Assembly: GCA_964573255.1 (NCBI GenBank)
Contig: CAZNJB010000030.1
Coordinates: forward strand, 1 to 38,535
Direction of reading: 5' to 3'
Length of the DNA: 38,535 nucleotides
Source: CAYNUJ01 sp964573255
GTDB lineage: Bacteria; Bacteroidota; Ignavibacteria; Ignavibacteriales; Melioribacteraceae
The position numbers and the translations under genes were made by a program. Each line of letters begins with the position of its first letter. The first letter of the stretch is position 1. Below, one piece after another: positions 7,886 through 15,726 of this stretch. Under the pieces are notes generated by a model. The model saw nothing but the letters and a program-made list of their open reading frames with translations. It did not search any database and had not been told where the DNA came from.

Positions 7886-8575
7886 TTAGTTTTGTTTTGG
7901 AGGAGCAGGTTTGTAATTTCTCAAAATCTTATCAAATTTTTCTTTTTCTTCTTCCGTTAAGTTAGGAATTTTGAAAACTTGTTTTGGATAGATAAGATCA
8001 GGATTTTTAATTTGGTCTCTGTTAGTGTTGTAAATTTTAGGCCAAACAAATGGGTTGCCATAATGTTCTTTCTTTTTAGCAATTCCCCATAAGTGGTCGC
8101 CGCGTACAACTGTGTAAAGAATTTCTTTCGGTTTTTCAACCCAAGCTTCCAATTGTTTTTGAAGTACATTATGTACTTGATCGAAAAATTCAGGTAAAGC
8201 ACTAATTGGGTTGGATTGCAAAGCTTCCAAAGCTGCTTGTCTATCAGCTTTAGGAGATTCTTTACGAGCGATTTGAGCTCTTAATTTTTGTAATTGCGCT
8301 CTGAAGTTATCGATGTCGGCATCAGATGCACCAACCAAATCGTTTAACTCTTTCATACAATCTTCGTAAGATTGCAAACTCGCATTAGTATTTTTCAAAT
8401 TATTTACTTCACTTTGAAGAGCATTGAGTTCTGAAGTCAATTCAGCTTTTTTCTCTGTCAAGCGATTAATTTCAGCTTGCCATTCTTCTTCGGTCATTTC
8501 CTTTTCCTGAGCAAATACCGCAGTAGAAATAACCATCAGCATAGCTAAAGCCATTAAAGATCTGAGTAATTTCAT
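7886..8575 (-). CDS. Exported coiled-coil protein with C-terminal LysM domain
   Basis: The product has 229 residues. Residues 1-22 are a signal peptide ending VFAQ. Residues about 25-115 are strongly charged and heptad-like (WQAEINRLTEKKAELTSELN ...), a coiled coil. Residues about 155-205 are one LysM domain: YTVVRGDHLWGIAKKKEHYG, then WPKIYNTNRDQIKNPDLIYP and QVFKIP, which binds peptidoglycan glycan chains. It is probably periplasmic, tethering the wall to another coiled-coil partner. The gene lies 26 bases behind the small Lpp-like lipoprotein gene and before a strong terminator, so the two form one transcript. The organisation recalls Lpp/OmpA-type envelope linkers, which is inference. No catalytic domain is attached. 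Confidence 0.88.
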   Translation of the reverse strand: MKLLRSLMALAMLMVISTAVFAQEKEMTEEEWQAEINRLTEKKAELTSELNALQSEVNNLKNTNASLQSYEDCMKELNDLVGASDADIDNFRAQLQKLRAQIARKESPKADRQAALEALQSNPISALPEFFDQVHNVLQKQLEAWVEKPKEILYTVVRGDHLWGIAKKKEHYGNPFVWPKIYNTNRDQIKNPDLIYPKQVFKIPNLTEEEKEKFDKILRNYKPAPPKQN

Positions 8576-8601
8576 TTATGTTACCTCCTGATTATTAAAC
8601 T

Positions 8602-8877
8602 TTATTTCTTAATTTTTTGAAGATTTTCTTTGGTTTGAGCTTTTGTTCTGTTGCATTGATCCAATTTTGCATTTTTCTCTGCAATTTCTCTTTCGAGTTT
8701 GGTCTTTTCGCTCTTCAAAGAATTTACTTCTTTTTCAAGAGATTTAACCTCAGCTCTCAAGGCTTCCAGTTGTGCCATTTGCTCTTCGCTAACACCGCTG
8801 CATCCCGTAAAACTGAACATTCCGGCTATTAATGCTACTGCAATTGTACCGGAAATTGTTTTTCTTATTTGATTCAT
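8602..8877 (-). CDS. Small coiled-coil lipoprotein, Lpp-like
   Basis: The product has 91 residues. A lipoprotein signal ends FSFTGC, so Cys26 should be lipidated and the mature chain has about 66 residues. Most of the mature chain is a continuous heptad pattern (LEALRAEVKSLEKEVNSL, then KLEREIAEKNAKLDQ), as in Braun lipoprotein. Its Lys-rich C-terminus (NLQKIKK) resembles the end through which Lpp is linked to peptidoglycan. Homology to Lpp cannot be shown from such a repetitive sequence, so this is resemblance in design. The start ATG 8877 has a near-perfect ribosome binding site (AGGAGG), in keeping with strong expression. It is the first gene of a pair with the LysM protein. Confidence 0.85.
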   Translation of the reverse strand: MNQIRKTISGTIAVALIAGMFSFTGCSGVSEEQMAQLEALRAEVKSLEKEVNSLKSEKTKLEREIAEKNAKLDQCNRTKAQTKENLQKIKK

Positions 8878-8921
8878 AGAATTCCTCCTAATTAAGTTAT
8901 TTACTTTAGAGTTAAACTTGG

Positions 8922-8929
8922 CAAATATA
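8922..8929 (-). promoter_or_regulatory. TATATTTG -7 box before the lipoprotein-LysM pair
   Basis: The minus strand reads TATATTTG, an exact match to the Bacteroidetes-type TAnnTTTG -7 element, 44 bases before the start codon at 8877. A TTG -33 element is not obvious upstream (GTGTGAAT instead). Confidence 0.45.
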
Positions 8930-8962
8930 ATATTTTTTTATACTATTCACACATAAAATTTA

Positions 8963-9640
8963 CTAAATCAGCTTTTTTTCAACAAAACTGCAATATTTGT
9001 TCCCGGAAATTATAATATGATCAAAAATCTTAATATCAAAAATCTTTCCCGCTTCTACTAATTTATTTGTTACCGAAATATCTTCGCTGCTCGGTTCCGG
9101 ATTTCCGCTGGGATGATTATGTAGCAAAATAATGTTCGCTGCAAGATTATCAATTGCCACTTTAAATACTTCACGCGGGTGAACAATTGAAGAATTTAAA
9201 TTACCAATCGAAATAACTTCATATTTGGTAATTCTATTGGCAGAATTCAGACATATCACGATAAACTTTTCTTTTACTTCATCTTTCAACAAAGGAATAA
9301 AAATTGAAGCAATATCTTCCGGTGAAGTGATTTTTCTACCGATTGAAAATTTTTCATCCTGGGCAATTCTTTTACAGATTTCAAAAGCAGCTGCAAGCGT
9401 AGCTGCCTTATCTTTACCTATACCGTGCGTTTTACTAATTTCGCTTACGGTTCTTTGTGAAAGATCAGATAATGTTCCGTATTTTGAAACAAGTTCCTGA
9501 GCGAGAGTAATTACCGATTTTCCTTTCGTTCCTGTTCTTAACAATATTGCTAAAAGTTCAGCGTTGCTTAAACTTTGCGGACCACGTAAAATAAGTTTTT
9601 CCCTCGGACGGTCATCCAAAGGAAGTTCTTTTACTTTCAT
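8963..9640 (-). CDS. radC: RadC-family JAB/MPN domain protein
   Basis: The 225-residue product has the usual full length of RadC (UPF0758). The N-terminal half has the helix-hairpin-helix-like region (KELPLDDRPREKLILRG, LSNAELLAILLRTGTKG, HGIGKDKAATLAA). The C-terminal half is a JAB1/MPN metalloprotease-like domain, with the metal-binding pattern HNHPSG followed by PSSED and a Glu in the preceding strand. The family name comes from an E. coli recombination phenotype that was later attributed to another gene; its biochemical role is still unsettled, so no DNA-repair function is claimed. It follows the TPR gene after 8 bases and ends the guaA-TPR-radC run. About 85 bases with no clear terminator follow. 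Confidence 0.93.
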   Translation of the reverse strand: MKVKELPLDDRPREKLILRGPQSLSNAELLAILLRTGTKGKSVITLAQELVSKYGTLSDLSQRTVSEISKTHGIGKDKAATLAAAFEICKRIAQDEKFSIGRKITSPEDIASIFIPLLKDEVKEKFIVICLNSANRITKYEVISIGNLNSSIVHPREVFKVAIDNLAANIILLHNHPSGNPEPSSEDISVTNKLVEAGKIFDIKIFDHIIISGNKYCSFVEKKLI

Positions 9641-9648
9641 CGAAAAAG

Positions 9649-10527
9649 TTATTTTGTTTCAATTAACTCTTTGCATTCTGCCAAACCTTGTAGGGCAGTT
9701 TTATCATCGGGATTCAGATTCAAAGCCCGCTTGAAACATTTCTTTGCTTCTTCGATATTTTTGTTCCTCATATATATTATCCCGAGCAGAGAATAATTTT
9801 CAGACTTCAATTTATCCTTTTCTATTAAATCTTTCAAGGAATTTTCGGCTTTATCCAATTCACCCAATTCCAAAAGGATTCTGCTCTTCCACTCTTTAAT
9901 TAGAGTACTCTTGCTATCGAGCGCTTCAGCCTTTTGAATTGCATCCAAACTATGATAGAGCATTTTTTTATGAAAATAAATCATCCCTTTAACTAGATGC
10001 AGTTCGGGATTAAGACTATAAATCGATTCCGATTTTTTAATATATTTCATCGCGATGTCGTATTCGTGCGTTTTCAGATAACAACTGCCGATATAAAAAT
10101 ACGCTTCGCTCAATAAATCATTTTCTTTGGAATCTATATAGTTATTAAAATTCAAAAGTGCTAATGTGAAATCCTCCAAATAATAATAAGCCAAACCGAT
10201 TAACATATAAATCATTGGCTCTTTCTGAAGATCAAAATAATTTGCTTCGTCTACTGCATCGGAATATCGACCGTTTTTAATTAAAAACTGAATATAAAAT
10301 TTGCGTACTCGTTGATCGCCGGGATTTATATCGAGAAACTTTTTTAAATTGGAAAAAGCCTTTTCAATTTGTCCCATTTTTTCAAAAAGGACAGCAAGTT
10401 TCATTACTGCAATGGATTTATAATCTGCATCAGCGGCTAACGCTCGATAAATTTGAAGTGCGTGTAAATACTTTTTTTCTTCTTCAAAACTCGCCGCTAA
10501 CTTTAATTTTTCATCCAATACTTTCAT
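9649..10527 (-). CDS. Tetratricopeptide-repeat protein
   Basis: The product has 292 residues made almost entirely of TPR units, with no signal peptide or membrane segment, so it is probably a cytosolic scaffold. Typical repeats are LHALQIYRALAADADYKS, IEKAFSNLKKFLDINPGDQR, ALLNFNNYIDSKENDLLSEA, and YSLLGIIYMRNKNIEEAKKC followed by RALNLNPDD. I count roughly seven to eight units. No enzyme domain is attached, so its partner cannot be named. It starts only 3 bases after the guaA stop, so its ribosome binding site lies in the guaA end (AATGGGAATA), and it is followed by radC after 8 bases. Co-transcription with guaA is very likely, though a functional link to GMP synthesis is not implied by the sequence. 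Confidence 0.85.
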   Translation of the reverse strand: MKVLDEKLKLAASFEEEKKYLHALQIYRALAADADYKSIAVMKLAVLFEKMGQIEKAFSNLKKFLDINPGDQRVRKFYIQFLIKNGRYSDAVDEANYFDLQKEPMIYMLIGLAYYYLEDFTLALLNFNNYIDSKENDLLSEAYFYIGSCYLKTHEYDIAMKYIKKSESIYSLNPELHLVKGMIYFHKKMLYHSLDAIQKAEALDSKSTLIKEWKSRILLELGELDKAENSLKDLIEKDKLKSENYSLLGIIYMRNKNIEEAKKCFKRALNLNPDDKTALQGLAECKELIETK

Positions 10528-10530
10528 ATA

Positions 10531-12072
10531 TTATTCCCATTCTATAGTTGAAGGAGGTTTGGAACTAATATCGTAAACAACTCTATTTACACCGCGCACA
10601 TTTCGAATAATTTTATTCGAAACGGATTCTAAAATTTCGTAATCGAAACGGTACCAGTCCGCAGTCATTCCGTCTGTAGAAGTAACGGCTCTTAAGGCTA
10701 ACACATTTTCGTATGTTCTAAAATCTCCCATAACTCCAACCGATTGTACGGGTAAAAGAACCGAAAAAGCCTGCCAAATTTCGTCATAAACTCCGAACCT
10801 AATAATTTCATCGATAAATATTTTATCAGCCTTACGCAATATATCTAAACGTTCCTTGTTAACCTCACCAAGAACCCTTACCGCCAAACCGGGACCCGGG
10901 AATGGATGCCTGCGTATAAAATCGAGAGGTAAACCTAATTCTCTGCCAATAGCCCGTACTTCGTCCTTAAATAATTCACGAAACGGCTCAAGCAATTTTA
11001 GATTCATCTTTTCGGGTAATCCACCTACGTTGTGATGAGTTTTAATCGTTACAGATTGCCCTTTAACCGGAACGGATTCTATGACGTCGGGATAGAGTGT
11101 CCCTTGTATTAAATATTCAGCGCCTTCAATCTTCTTTGCTTCCTGCTCAAAAATTTCGATAAATGTATTACCGATAATTTTCCTTTTCTTCTCCGGGTCA
11201 ACAACACCGGCTAACCTGCTCAAGAATAATTCGGAAGCATCAACGTGAATAAGATTGAGATTATAATTTTTTTCAAACATATCAATTATTTGCTTGCTTT
11301 CATCGGCACGCATTAAACCGTTATCTACATGGATGCAGTAAAGATTTTTGCCGATAGCTTTGTCAACAAGAACCGCTGCAACCGATGAATCGACCCCGCC
11401 GGAGAGAGCACAAATAGCTTTTTTCCCCTGAAGTTCATTTTTTATTTTTTCAATGGCGGAATTGATAAAATTTTCAGCAGTCCAATCCGCATCGCAATTG
11501 CAAATATCAAAAAGAAAATTATTCAAAATCTTATTGCCTTCTTGAGTATGAACAACCTCCGGATGAAATTGAACACCAAATATTTTACTTACCTTGTTAG
11601 TCATAGCGGCAATAGGAGCACCCGAAGTTGCAGCACTTATCTGAAAACCATTCGGAAGAGAAGTAATTAAATCTCCGTGACTCATCCAAACAACGGAATG
11701 ATTCCTAACATTATTTAACAAATCCGAATGTTCTCTTATTTCAATTTCCGCTTTTCCGTATTCCCTATCCTTTGCCGGCTCTACTTTACCGCCAAGTAAT
11801 TTAGTTATTAATTGCATTCCGTAACAAATGCCAAGCAGAGGAATACCAAGTTCAAAAATTTCTTTATCAACTGTTGGTACATCATCATCGTAAACACTTA
11901 ACGGCCCTCCGGAAAGAATTATTCCTTTGGGGTTCATTGCTTTTATTTTTTCCAAGGGGAAATTATGAGGATGAATTTCAGAATAAACTTTTGCTTCTCT
12001 TATTCGCCGTGCAATTAGTTGAGTATACTGAGAACCGAAATCCAAAATTAAAATCTTATTTTCCCTTTCCAT
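10531..12072 (-). CDS. guaA: GMP synthase (glutamine-hydrolysing)
   Basis: The product has 513 residues, the standard length. It converts XMP, ATP and glutamine to GMP in the last step of guanine nucleotide synthesis. The glutamine amidotransferase domain (about 1-195) shows DFGSQYTQLIARR, the oxyanion loop SGGP, the nucleophile Cys83 in LLGICYGMQ, and the His/Glu pair in VQFHPEV. The ATP pyrophosphatase domain follows with the P-loop ALSGGVDSS and TLYPDVIES. The C-terminal dimerisation domain shows RRHPFPGPGLAVRV, then TSTDGMTADWY, and ends PPSTIEWE. The chosen start is ATG 12072, because AAAAGGA lies 8-10 bases before it; a TTG directly upstream (12075) is also in frame. The gene leads a run with the TPR protein and radC. 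Confidence 0.97.
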   Translation of the reverse strand: MERENKILILDFGSQYTQLIARRIREAKVYSEIHPHNFPLEKIKAMNPKGIILSGGPLSVYDDDVPTVDKEIFELGIPLLGICYGMQLITKLLGGKVEPAKDREYGKAEIEIREHSDLLNNVRNHSVVWMSHGDLITSLPNGFQISAATSGAPIAAMTNKVSKIFGVQFHPEVVHTQEGNKILNNFLFDICNCDADWTAENFINSAIEKIKNELQGKKAICALSGGVDSSVAAVLVDKAIGKNLYCIHVDNGLMRADESKQIIDMFEKNYNLNLIHVDASELFLSRLAGVVDPEKKRKIIGNTFIEIFEQEAKKIEGAEYLIQGTLYPDVIESVPVKGQSVTIKTHHNVGGLPEKMNLKLLEPFRELFKDEVRAIGRELGLPLDFIRRHPFPGPGLAVRVLGEVNKERLDILRKADKIFIDEIIRFGVYDEIWQAFSVLLPVQSVGVMGDFRTYENVLALRAVTSTDGMTADWYRFDYEILESVSNKIIRNVRGVNRVVYDISSKPPSTIEWE

Positions 12073-12075
12073 CAA

Positions 12076-12673
12076 TAATTCCTTTTATTCATATAATATC
12101 AAACTTCTATATTTCAAGGTGTGTTAATTAACTAACCTATTGAACCCCGCTTCGATTATTTCAATTCTTACTTTGTTGTAAGTGCAATAAAATATTCTGT
12201 TTTTCAATTGCTTCGTTCACATTATTAAAGAGTAACTATTGCTTATCGGGAGCAAATCCATTCTGTTTATCTTCCTTCTGCATATAACCGGATGAAGTAT
12301 AAACTATTTGTAAAAAAGAATTATAGTATATAATAAATTTTAACCGAGCAATTTGTAAACACCCAAGGATTATCATCAAACCAATTTAACCCGGAAGGAT
12401 TATAATCCGACTTTATCTTTCTTAATATAGTGGTATAAATTGGTTCACCTTTTAGTACAAATAAAAATTTGGGTTTTATTGTTCAACTATACTCAGTAGT
12501 TCAAAATAATTTTTCTTTTCAATAATACTGCGAGGAAAAATATTAAAATACCAATTAAGTTAGTAAAACGAATTTCAAGCGAATTCAACTACATTCAAAC
12601 CGGTAACCCGGATAGCTTTTGAAATCTTTTTTTGAATAAAGCCATCCGGGTATAACCGAAAACATATAAAACG
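12076..12673. other. 598-base stretch without a supported gene
   Basis: The stretch holds the guaA leader at its left end and a large hairpin at 12606-12651 at its right end. In between, the minus strand has two overlapping open frames in different phases. One, at 12482-12321, has no start codon and contains the peptide KSDYNPSGLNWFDDNPWVF. The other, at 12376-12236, begins with ATG and ends with QNGFAPDKQ. They look like pieces of one decayed coding sequence, but neither is convincing alone and I do not recognise a family. Confidence 0.45.
12606..12651 (-). terminator. Large hairpin downstream of gcvH, possible terminator or processing site
   Basis: Arms ACCCGGATAGCTTT (12606-12619) and AAAGCCATCCGGGT (12638-12651) pair over 14 positions. 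The single mismatch becomes a G-U pair in the minus-strand RNA. The loop is 18 bases and partial pairing continues outside the arms. It lies 22 bases after the gcvH stop, but no T-run follows. It could be a terminator without U-tract or an mRNA end-stabilising structure. Confidence 0.5.
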
Positions 12674-13054
12674 CTATTGACCGATTTGTGCTTTGTATGC
12701 CGCTGCATCCAACAAATCGTCAAGTTGAGCGGAGTTAACAATTTCAATTTTAATAAGCCATCCTTCACCGTAAGGATCGGAATTTACCAATTGAGGCTCA
12801 TCTTCTAATTTAGGATTGACCTCGAGTACTTTACCGTCTACAGGAGCGTAAAGATCACTGACGGTTTTAACCGCTTCGATAGTACCGAAAACTTCGCCGC
12901 CGGTGATTTCATTTAAATCGGGATCTACATCAACAAATACAATATCACCCAATTCGCTTTGTGCAAAATCAGTAATTCCTATATAAGCTGTATTACCATC
13001 TACTTTTATCCATTCATGTTCTTTGGTGTACTTCAATTCTTCAGGGAAATTCAT
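12674..13054 (-). CDS. gcvH: Glycine cleavage system H protein
   Basis: The product has 126 residues, full length. The H protein carries a lipoyl arm that shuttles the aminomethyl group between the P, T and L proteins of the glycine cleavage complex. It can also serve as an octanoyl/lipoyl donor for other complexes. The sequence opens with LKYTKEHEWIKVDG and has GITDFAQSELGDIVFVD. The lipoylated Lys is K63 in GTIEAVKTVSDLYAP, and the end DPYGEGWLIKIEI is typical. The start ATG 13054 follows AGAGGTGA at good spacing. It is the last gene of efp-accB-accC-gcvH, 10 bases behind accC. gcvT and gcvP are not in the window, so its partners are encoded elsewhere. Confidence 0.96.
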   Translation of the reverse strand: MNFPEELKYTKEHEWIKVDGNTAYIGITDFAQSELGDIVFVDVDPDLNEITGGEVFGTIEAVKTVSDLYAPVDGKVLEVNPKLEDEPQLVNSDPYGEGWLIKIEIVNSAQLDDLLDAAAYKAQIGQ

Positions 13055-13064
13055 GGTTCACCTC

Positions 13065-14402
13065 TTACTTATTAAAATATTTATCAATAAACGATGTGTC
13101 ATAATCACCTTTAATGAAGGCTTCCGTTTCCAGAACTTTTTGGTGGAACGGAATAGTTGTCTTTATACCTTCAACGTTAAATTCTTCGAAAGCCCGTTTA
13201 GCTCTAGCAATTGCATGCTCTCTATTATTTCCCCATACAATTAATTTTGCAATAAGTGAATCGTAGTAAGGAGGGATAGAATAATCGTTATAAACATGCG
13301 AATCAATTCTAACACCAAAACCACCCGGGAAATGGAGATAATCTATATGTCCGGGTGACGGACGGAAATTGTGGTCGGGATCTTCCGCATTAATTCTGAA
13401 TTCAAAAGCATGACCAACAGGCTCTTTGGGTAAATCTTCAATCTTTTCACCGGCAGCAACCAAAATTTGCTGTTTGATCAAATCCACGTTGTGAATCATT
13501 TCCGTTACCGGATGTTCAACCTGGATTCTGGTATTCATTTCGATGAAGTAAAAATTAAGGTCTTTATCAACAATGAATTCAACGGTTCCGGCACCTTCGT
13601 AATTTACAGACTTTGCACCCAATACGGCTGCATCACCCATTTTCTTTCTAACCTCATCGGTAAGAATCGGTGAGGGTGATTCCTCAATCAACTTTTGATG
13701 GCGTCTTTGAATAGTACAATCTCTTTCACCGTAATGATAAACATTTCCGAAAGTATCACCCATAACTTGAATTTCCACGTGACGCGGATTTTCAATAAAT
13801 TTTTCTATATACATATCGCCATTATTAAAAGCAGAAAGGGCTTCGTTCGAAGCGGTAATAAAAGCGCTTTCGAGTTCACTTTCTTGACGAACAATTCTCA
13901 TTCCCTTACCGCCACCACCGGCAGAAGCTTTAAGCATAACGGGATAACCGATTTCTTCGGCAATCTTCTTTGCGGTCGATATGTCCTTAACTACTCCATC
14001 GGAACCAGGAACAACGGGAACACCGACCTTCTTCATCGTTTCCTTAGCAATTGCCTTATCGCCCATATCTTTTATCATTTGGGCAGATGGACCTATAAAC
14101 TTAATATCGGAGTCCGAGCATATTTCAGAGAAATCCGCATTTTCTGCTAAAAATCCATAGCCGGGATGAATGGCATCTGCACCCGTAACTTGGGCTGCAG
14201 CAATAATACTCGGTATTTTTAAATAACTCTCGTTGCTTGGCGCAGGACCAATACAAACCGCTTCATCAGCAAATACAGTATGGAGAGAACTCTTATCTGC
14301 TTCAGAATAAACGGCAACAGTTTTTATGCCTAAGTCTTTACAAGTTCTAATAATACGAAGGGCAATCTCGCCGCGATTGGCAATCAAAATCTTTTTGAAC
14401 AA
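13065..14402 (-). CDS. accC: Acetyl-CoA carboxylase, biotin carboxylase subunit
   Basis: The product has 445 residues, the normal length. It uses ATP and bicarbonate to carboxylate the biotin on AccB, in the first half-reaction of acetyl-CoA carboxylase and the committed step of fatty-acid synthesis. Visible parts are the N-terminal domain (KKILIANRGEIALRIIRT, then HPGYGFLAENADF), and the ATP-grasp domain with the glycine-rich lid KASAGGGGKGMRIV. The active-site region has YHYGERDCTIQRRHQK, the metal/ATP-binding EMNTRIQVEHPVTE, and the C-terminal RINAEDP and YDSLIAKLIVWG. No second domain is fused to it, so this is the separate bacterial subunit and not a pyruvate or propionyl-CoA carboxylase chain. 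It lies 22 bases behind accB. The carboxyltransferase genes accA and accD are not in the window. Confidence 0.97.
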   Translation of the reverse strand: MFKKILIANRGEIALRIIRTCKDLGIKTVAVYSEADKSSLHTVFADEAVCIGPAPSNESYLKIPSIIAAAQVTGADAIHPGYGFLAENADFSEICSDSDIKFIGPSAQMIKDMGDKAIAKETMKKVGVPVVPGSDGVVKDISTAKKIAEEIGYPVMLKASAGGGGKGMRIVRQESELESAFITASNEALSAFNNGDMYIEKFIENPRHVEIQVMGDTFGNVYHYGERDCTIQRRHQKLIEESPSPILTDEVRKKMGDAAVLGAKSVNYEGAGTVEFIVDKDLNFYFIEMNTRIQVEHPVTEMIHNVDLIKQQILVAAGEKIEDLPKEPVGHAFEFRINAEDPDHNFRPSPGHIDYLHFPGGFGVRIDSHVYNDYSIPPYYDSLIAKLIVWGNNREHAIARAKRAFEEFNVEGIKTTIPFHQKVLETEAFIKGDYDTSFIDKYFNK

Positions 14403-14424
14403 TTTTACCTCTGATTGTTGTGAA

Positions 14425-14898
14425 TTAATCGGGTTTAATTAAAAATAGAGGCTGATTGTATTCAACCGGAGTTGCATTTTCAACCAATATTTTAACCACG
14501 GTTCCGGATACGTCGCTTTCAATTTCGTTCATCAACTTCATTGCTTCAACAATGCAAAGAACGGTTCCCGAACCGACTTTATCACCAACCTTAACGTAAG
14601 GATCCGCATCCGGAGCAGGTGCGCGGTAAAATGTACCAACTATAGGCGACTTAATTTCGTAAAGATTTTCATCCGCAGTACCGGATTCGGAAGGAGTTTC
14701 TGCAGATTGGCTCTTCGGTGTTTCCTGTGCAGGAGCCGGCGCTGCCATTTGAACCTGCTGAGGTATGGCAACCTGTTGAACAGTTTCGCCTCCGTTTTTG
14801 GAGATTTTTATTTTCATATCCCCTTCTTGAACGGAAAATTCGGTAATATCACTGTTCTCTACTACTTTGATCAGTTTTTTTATAAGATTTAAATCCAT
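14425..14898 (-). CDS. accB: Acetyl-CoA carboxylase biotin carboxyl carrier protein
   Basis: The product has 157 residues. Residues 1-35 are the helical N-terminus with LIKKLIKVVENSDITEF. Residues 40-75 form a flexible Ala/Pro/Gln/Ser linker. Residues 78-157 are the biotinyl domain, beginning IKSPIVGTFYRAPAPDADP. The biotinylated Lys is K121 in the canonical EAMKLMNEIE motif, and the chain ends YNQPLFLIKPD. The short thumb PAPDADP is the bacterial AccB signature that separates it from lipoyl domains. It sits between efp (11 bases upstream) and accC (22 bases downstream), a gene order common in many bacteria, and carries the carboxyl group from AccC to the carboxyltransferase. Confidence 0.96.
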   Translation of the reverse strand: MDLNLIKKLIKVVENSDITEFSVQEGDMKIKISKNGGETVQQVAIPQQVQMAAPAPAQETPKSQSAETPSESGTADENLYEIKSPIVGTFYRAPAPDADPYVKVGDKVGSGTVLCIVEAMKLMNEIESDVSGTVVKILVENATPVEYNQPLFLIKPD

Positions 14899-14909
14899 TT
14901 ATTTAATCC

Positions 14910-15476
14910 CTAATTTTTTACTCTTTCCACATATTCACCTGTACGGGTATCGACTTTCAAAACGTCATCTTCATTTACAAAAAGAGGAACTTGAATTACC
15001 GCTCCGGTTTCCAGAGTTGCGGGTTTCATTACGTTGGTTGCAGTATCTCCGCGGAACCCGGGTTCGGTTTGCGTAACTTTTAAATTTACAAAGATTGGAA
15101 TATCAACTGTAACGATCTGTTCATTATCGTCAACTAATAATTCCACTTCTTCCCCTTCTTTCAAGAATTTTTCTCCATCGCCGAATAACTGGCTATCAAC
15201 TGTAATCTGTTCGTATGTTTCGTTATCCATTAGAACCAGTCCGGCTGCTTCTTTATAGAGAAATTGATATTTGCGACGTTCAACGCGAACAACTTCTACA
15301 GATTCGCCGGAACGGAATGTGTTATCCAGCACTCGGCCTGTACGCAAATTCTTTAATGTTGTTCTCACAAAAGCTCCGCCTTTACCAGGCTTTACATGTT
15401 GGAACTCTGTAATTGTGTACAAATCATTTTTGAATTTAATTATTAATCCGTTTCTAAAATCAGAAGTATCTGCCAT
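14910..15476 (-). CDS. efp: Translation elongation factor P
   Basis: The product has 188 residues and three beta-barrel domains. EF-P binds stalled ribosomes between the P and E sites and helps form peptide bonds at consecutive prolines. Domain I has the loop HVKPGKGGAFVR with Lys32 at the tip. Domain II shows VERRKYQFLYKEAAGLVLMD, and the C-terminal domain has PGFRGDTATNVMKPATLETG and ends GEYVERVKN. A Lys at the tip fits EF-P types modified with beta-lysine, and some work unmodified; no epmA or epmB is present here. ATG 15476 has a GGAG ribosome binding site. The gene leads efp-accB-accC-gcvH, and an 11-bp hairpin lies in its leader. Confidence 0.97.
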   Translation of the reverse strand: MADTSDFRNGLIIKFKNDLYTITEFQHVKPGKGGAFVRTTLKNLRTGRVLDNTFRSGESVEVVRVERRKYQFLYKEAAGLVLMDNETYEQITVDSQLFGDGEKFLKEGEEVELLVDDNEQIVTVDIPIFVNLKVTQTEPGFRGDTATNVMKPATLETGAVIQVPLFVNEDDVLKVDTRTGEYVERVKN

Positions 15477-15503
15477 AAACTACTCCATAAAATTAAATCA
15501 TAA

Positions 15504-15536
15504 TTAGACTTCGTAATTTATTAAAACGAAGTCTAA
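15504..15536 (-). promoter_or_regulatory. Perfect hairpin in the efp leader
   Basis: Arms TTAGACTTCGT (15504-15514) and ACGAAGTCTAA (15526-15536) form a perfect 11-bp stem with an 11-base A/T loop, 28 bases before the efp start. No T-run follows directly on either strand (minus strand: TTATGATTTAATTTTATG), so it is more likely a leader structure or protein-binding palindrome than a terminator. Confidence 0.5.
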
Positions 15537-15683
15537 TATTCTCAAAAAAATATATTTTTTAAGAAATTGCTTCCGGGTGAAAAATTCATATTTTTTTAGT
15601 GAAATCCTTTATTTTTTAAATAATATGCTAAAAATTGCATAAAAAGGACCAAATTCAACCCGGAATAGGTTCTTTATAGACAT

Positions 15684-15709
15684 AAAAAACCCCCGCAGAA
15701 ACGGGGGTT
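15684..15709 (-). terminator. Rho-independent terminator of the pnt operon
   Basis: On the minus strand AACCCCCG / CGGGGGTT (8-bp stem, 6-base loop) leads into a T6 run, starting 18 bases after the pntB stop. Confidence 0.93.
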
Positions 15710-15726
15710 AATAATTTTAAAAACGA

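Noticed and set aside
12076..12673. Glycine or guanine riboswitch near gcvH or guaA
   Set aside because: I saw no conserved aptamer cores. The gap lies downstream of gcvH, and the guaA leader is short and AT-rich.
13695..14150. Long plus-strand frame opposite accC (151 codons), and similar ones opposite mutS, murA and pntAA
   Set aside because: These are antisense shadows of strongly conserved genes on the other strand.
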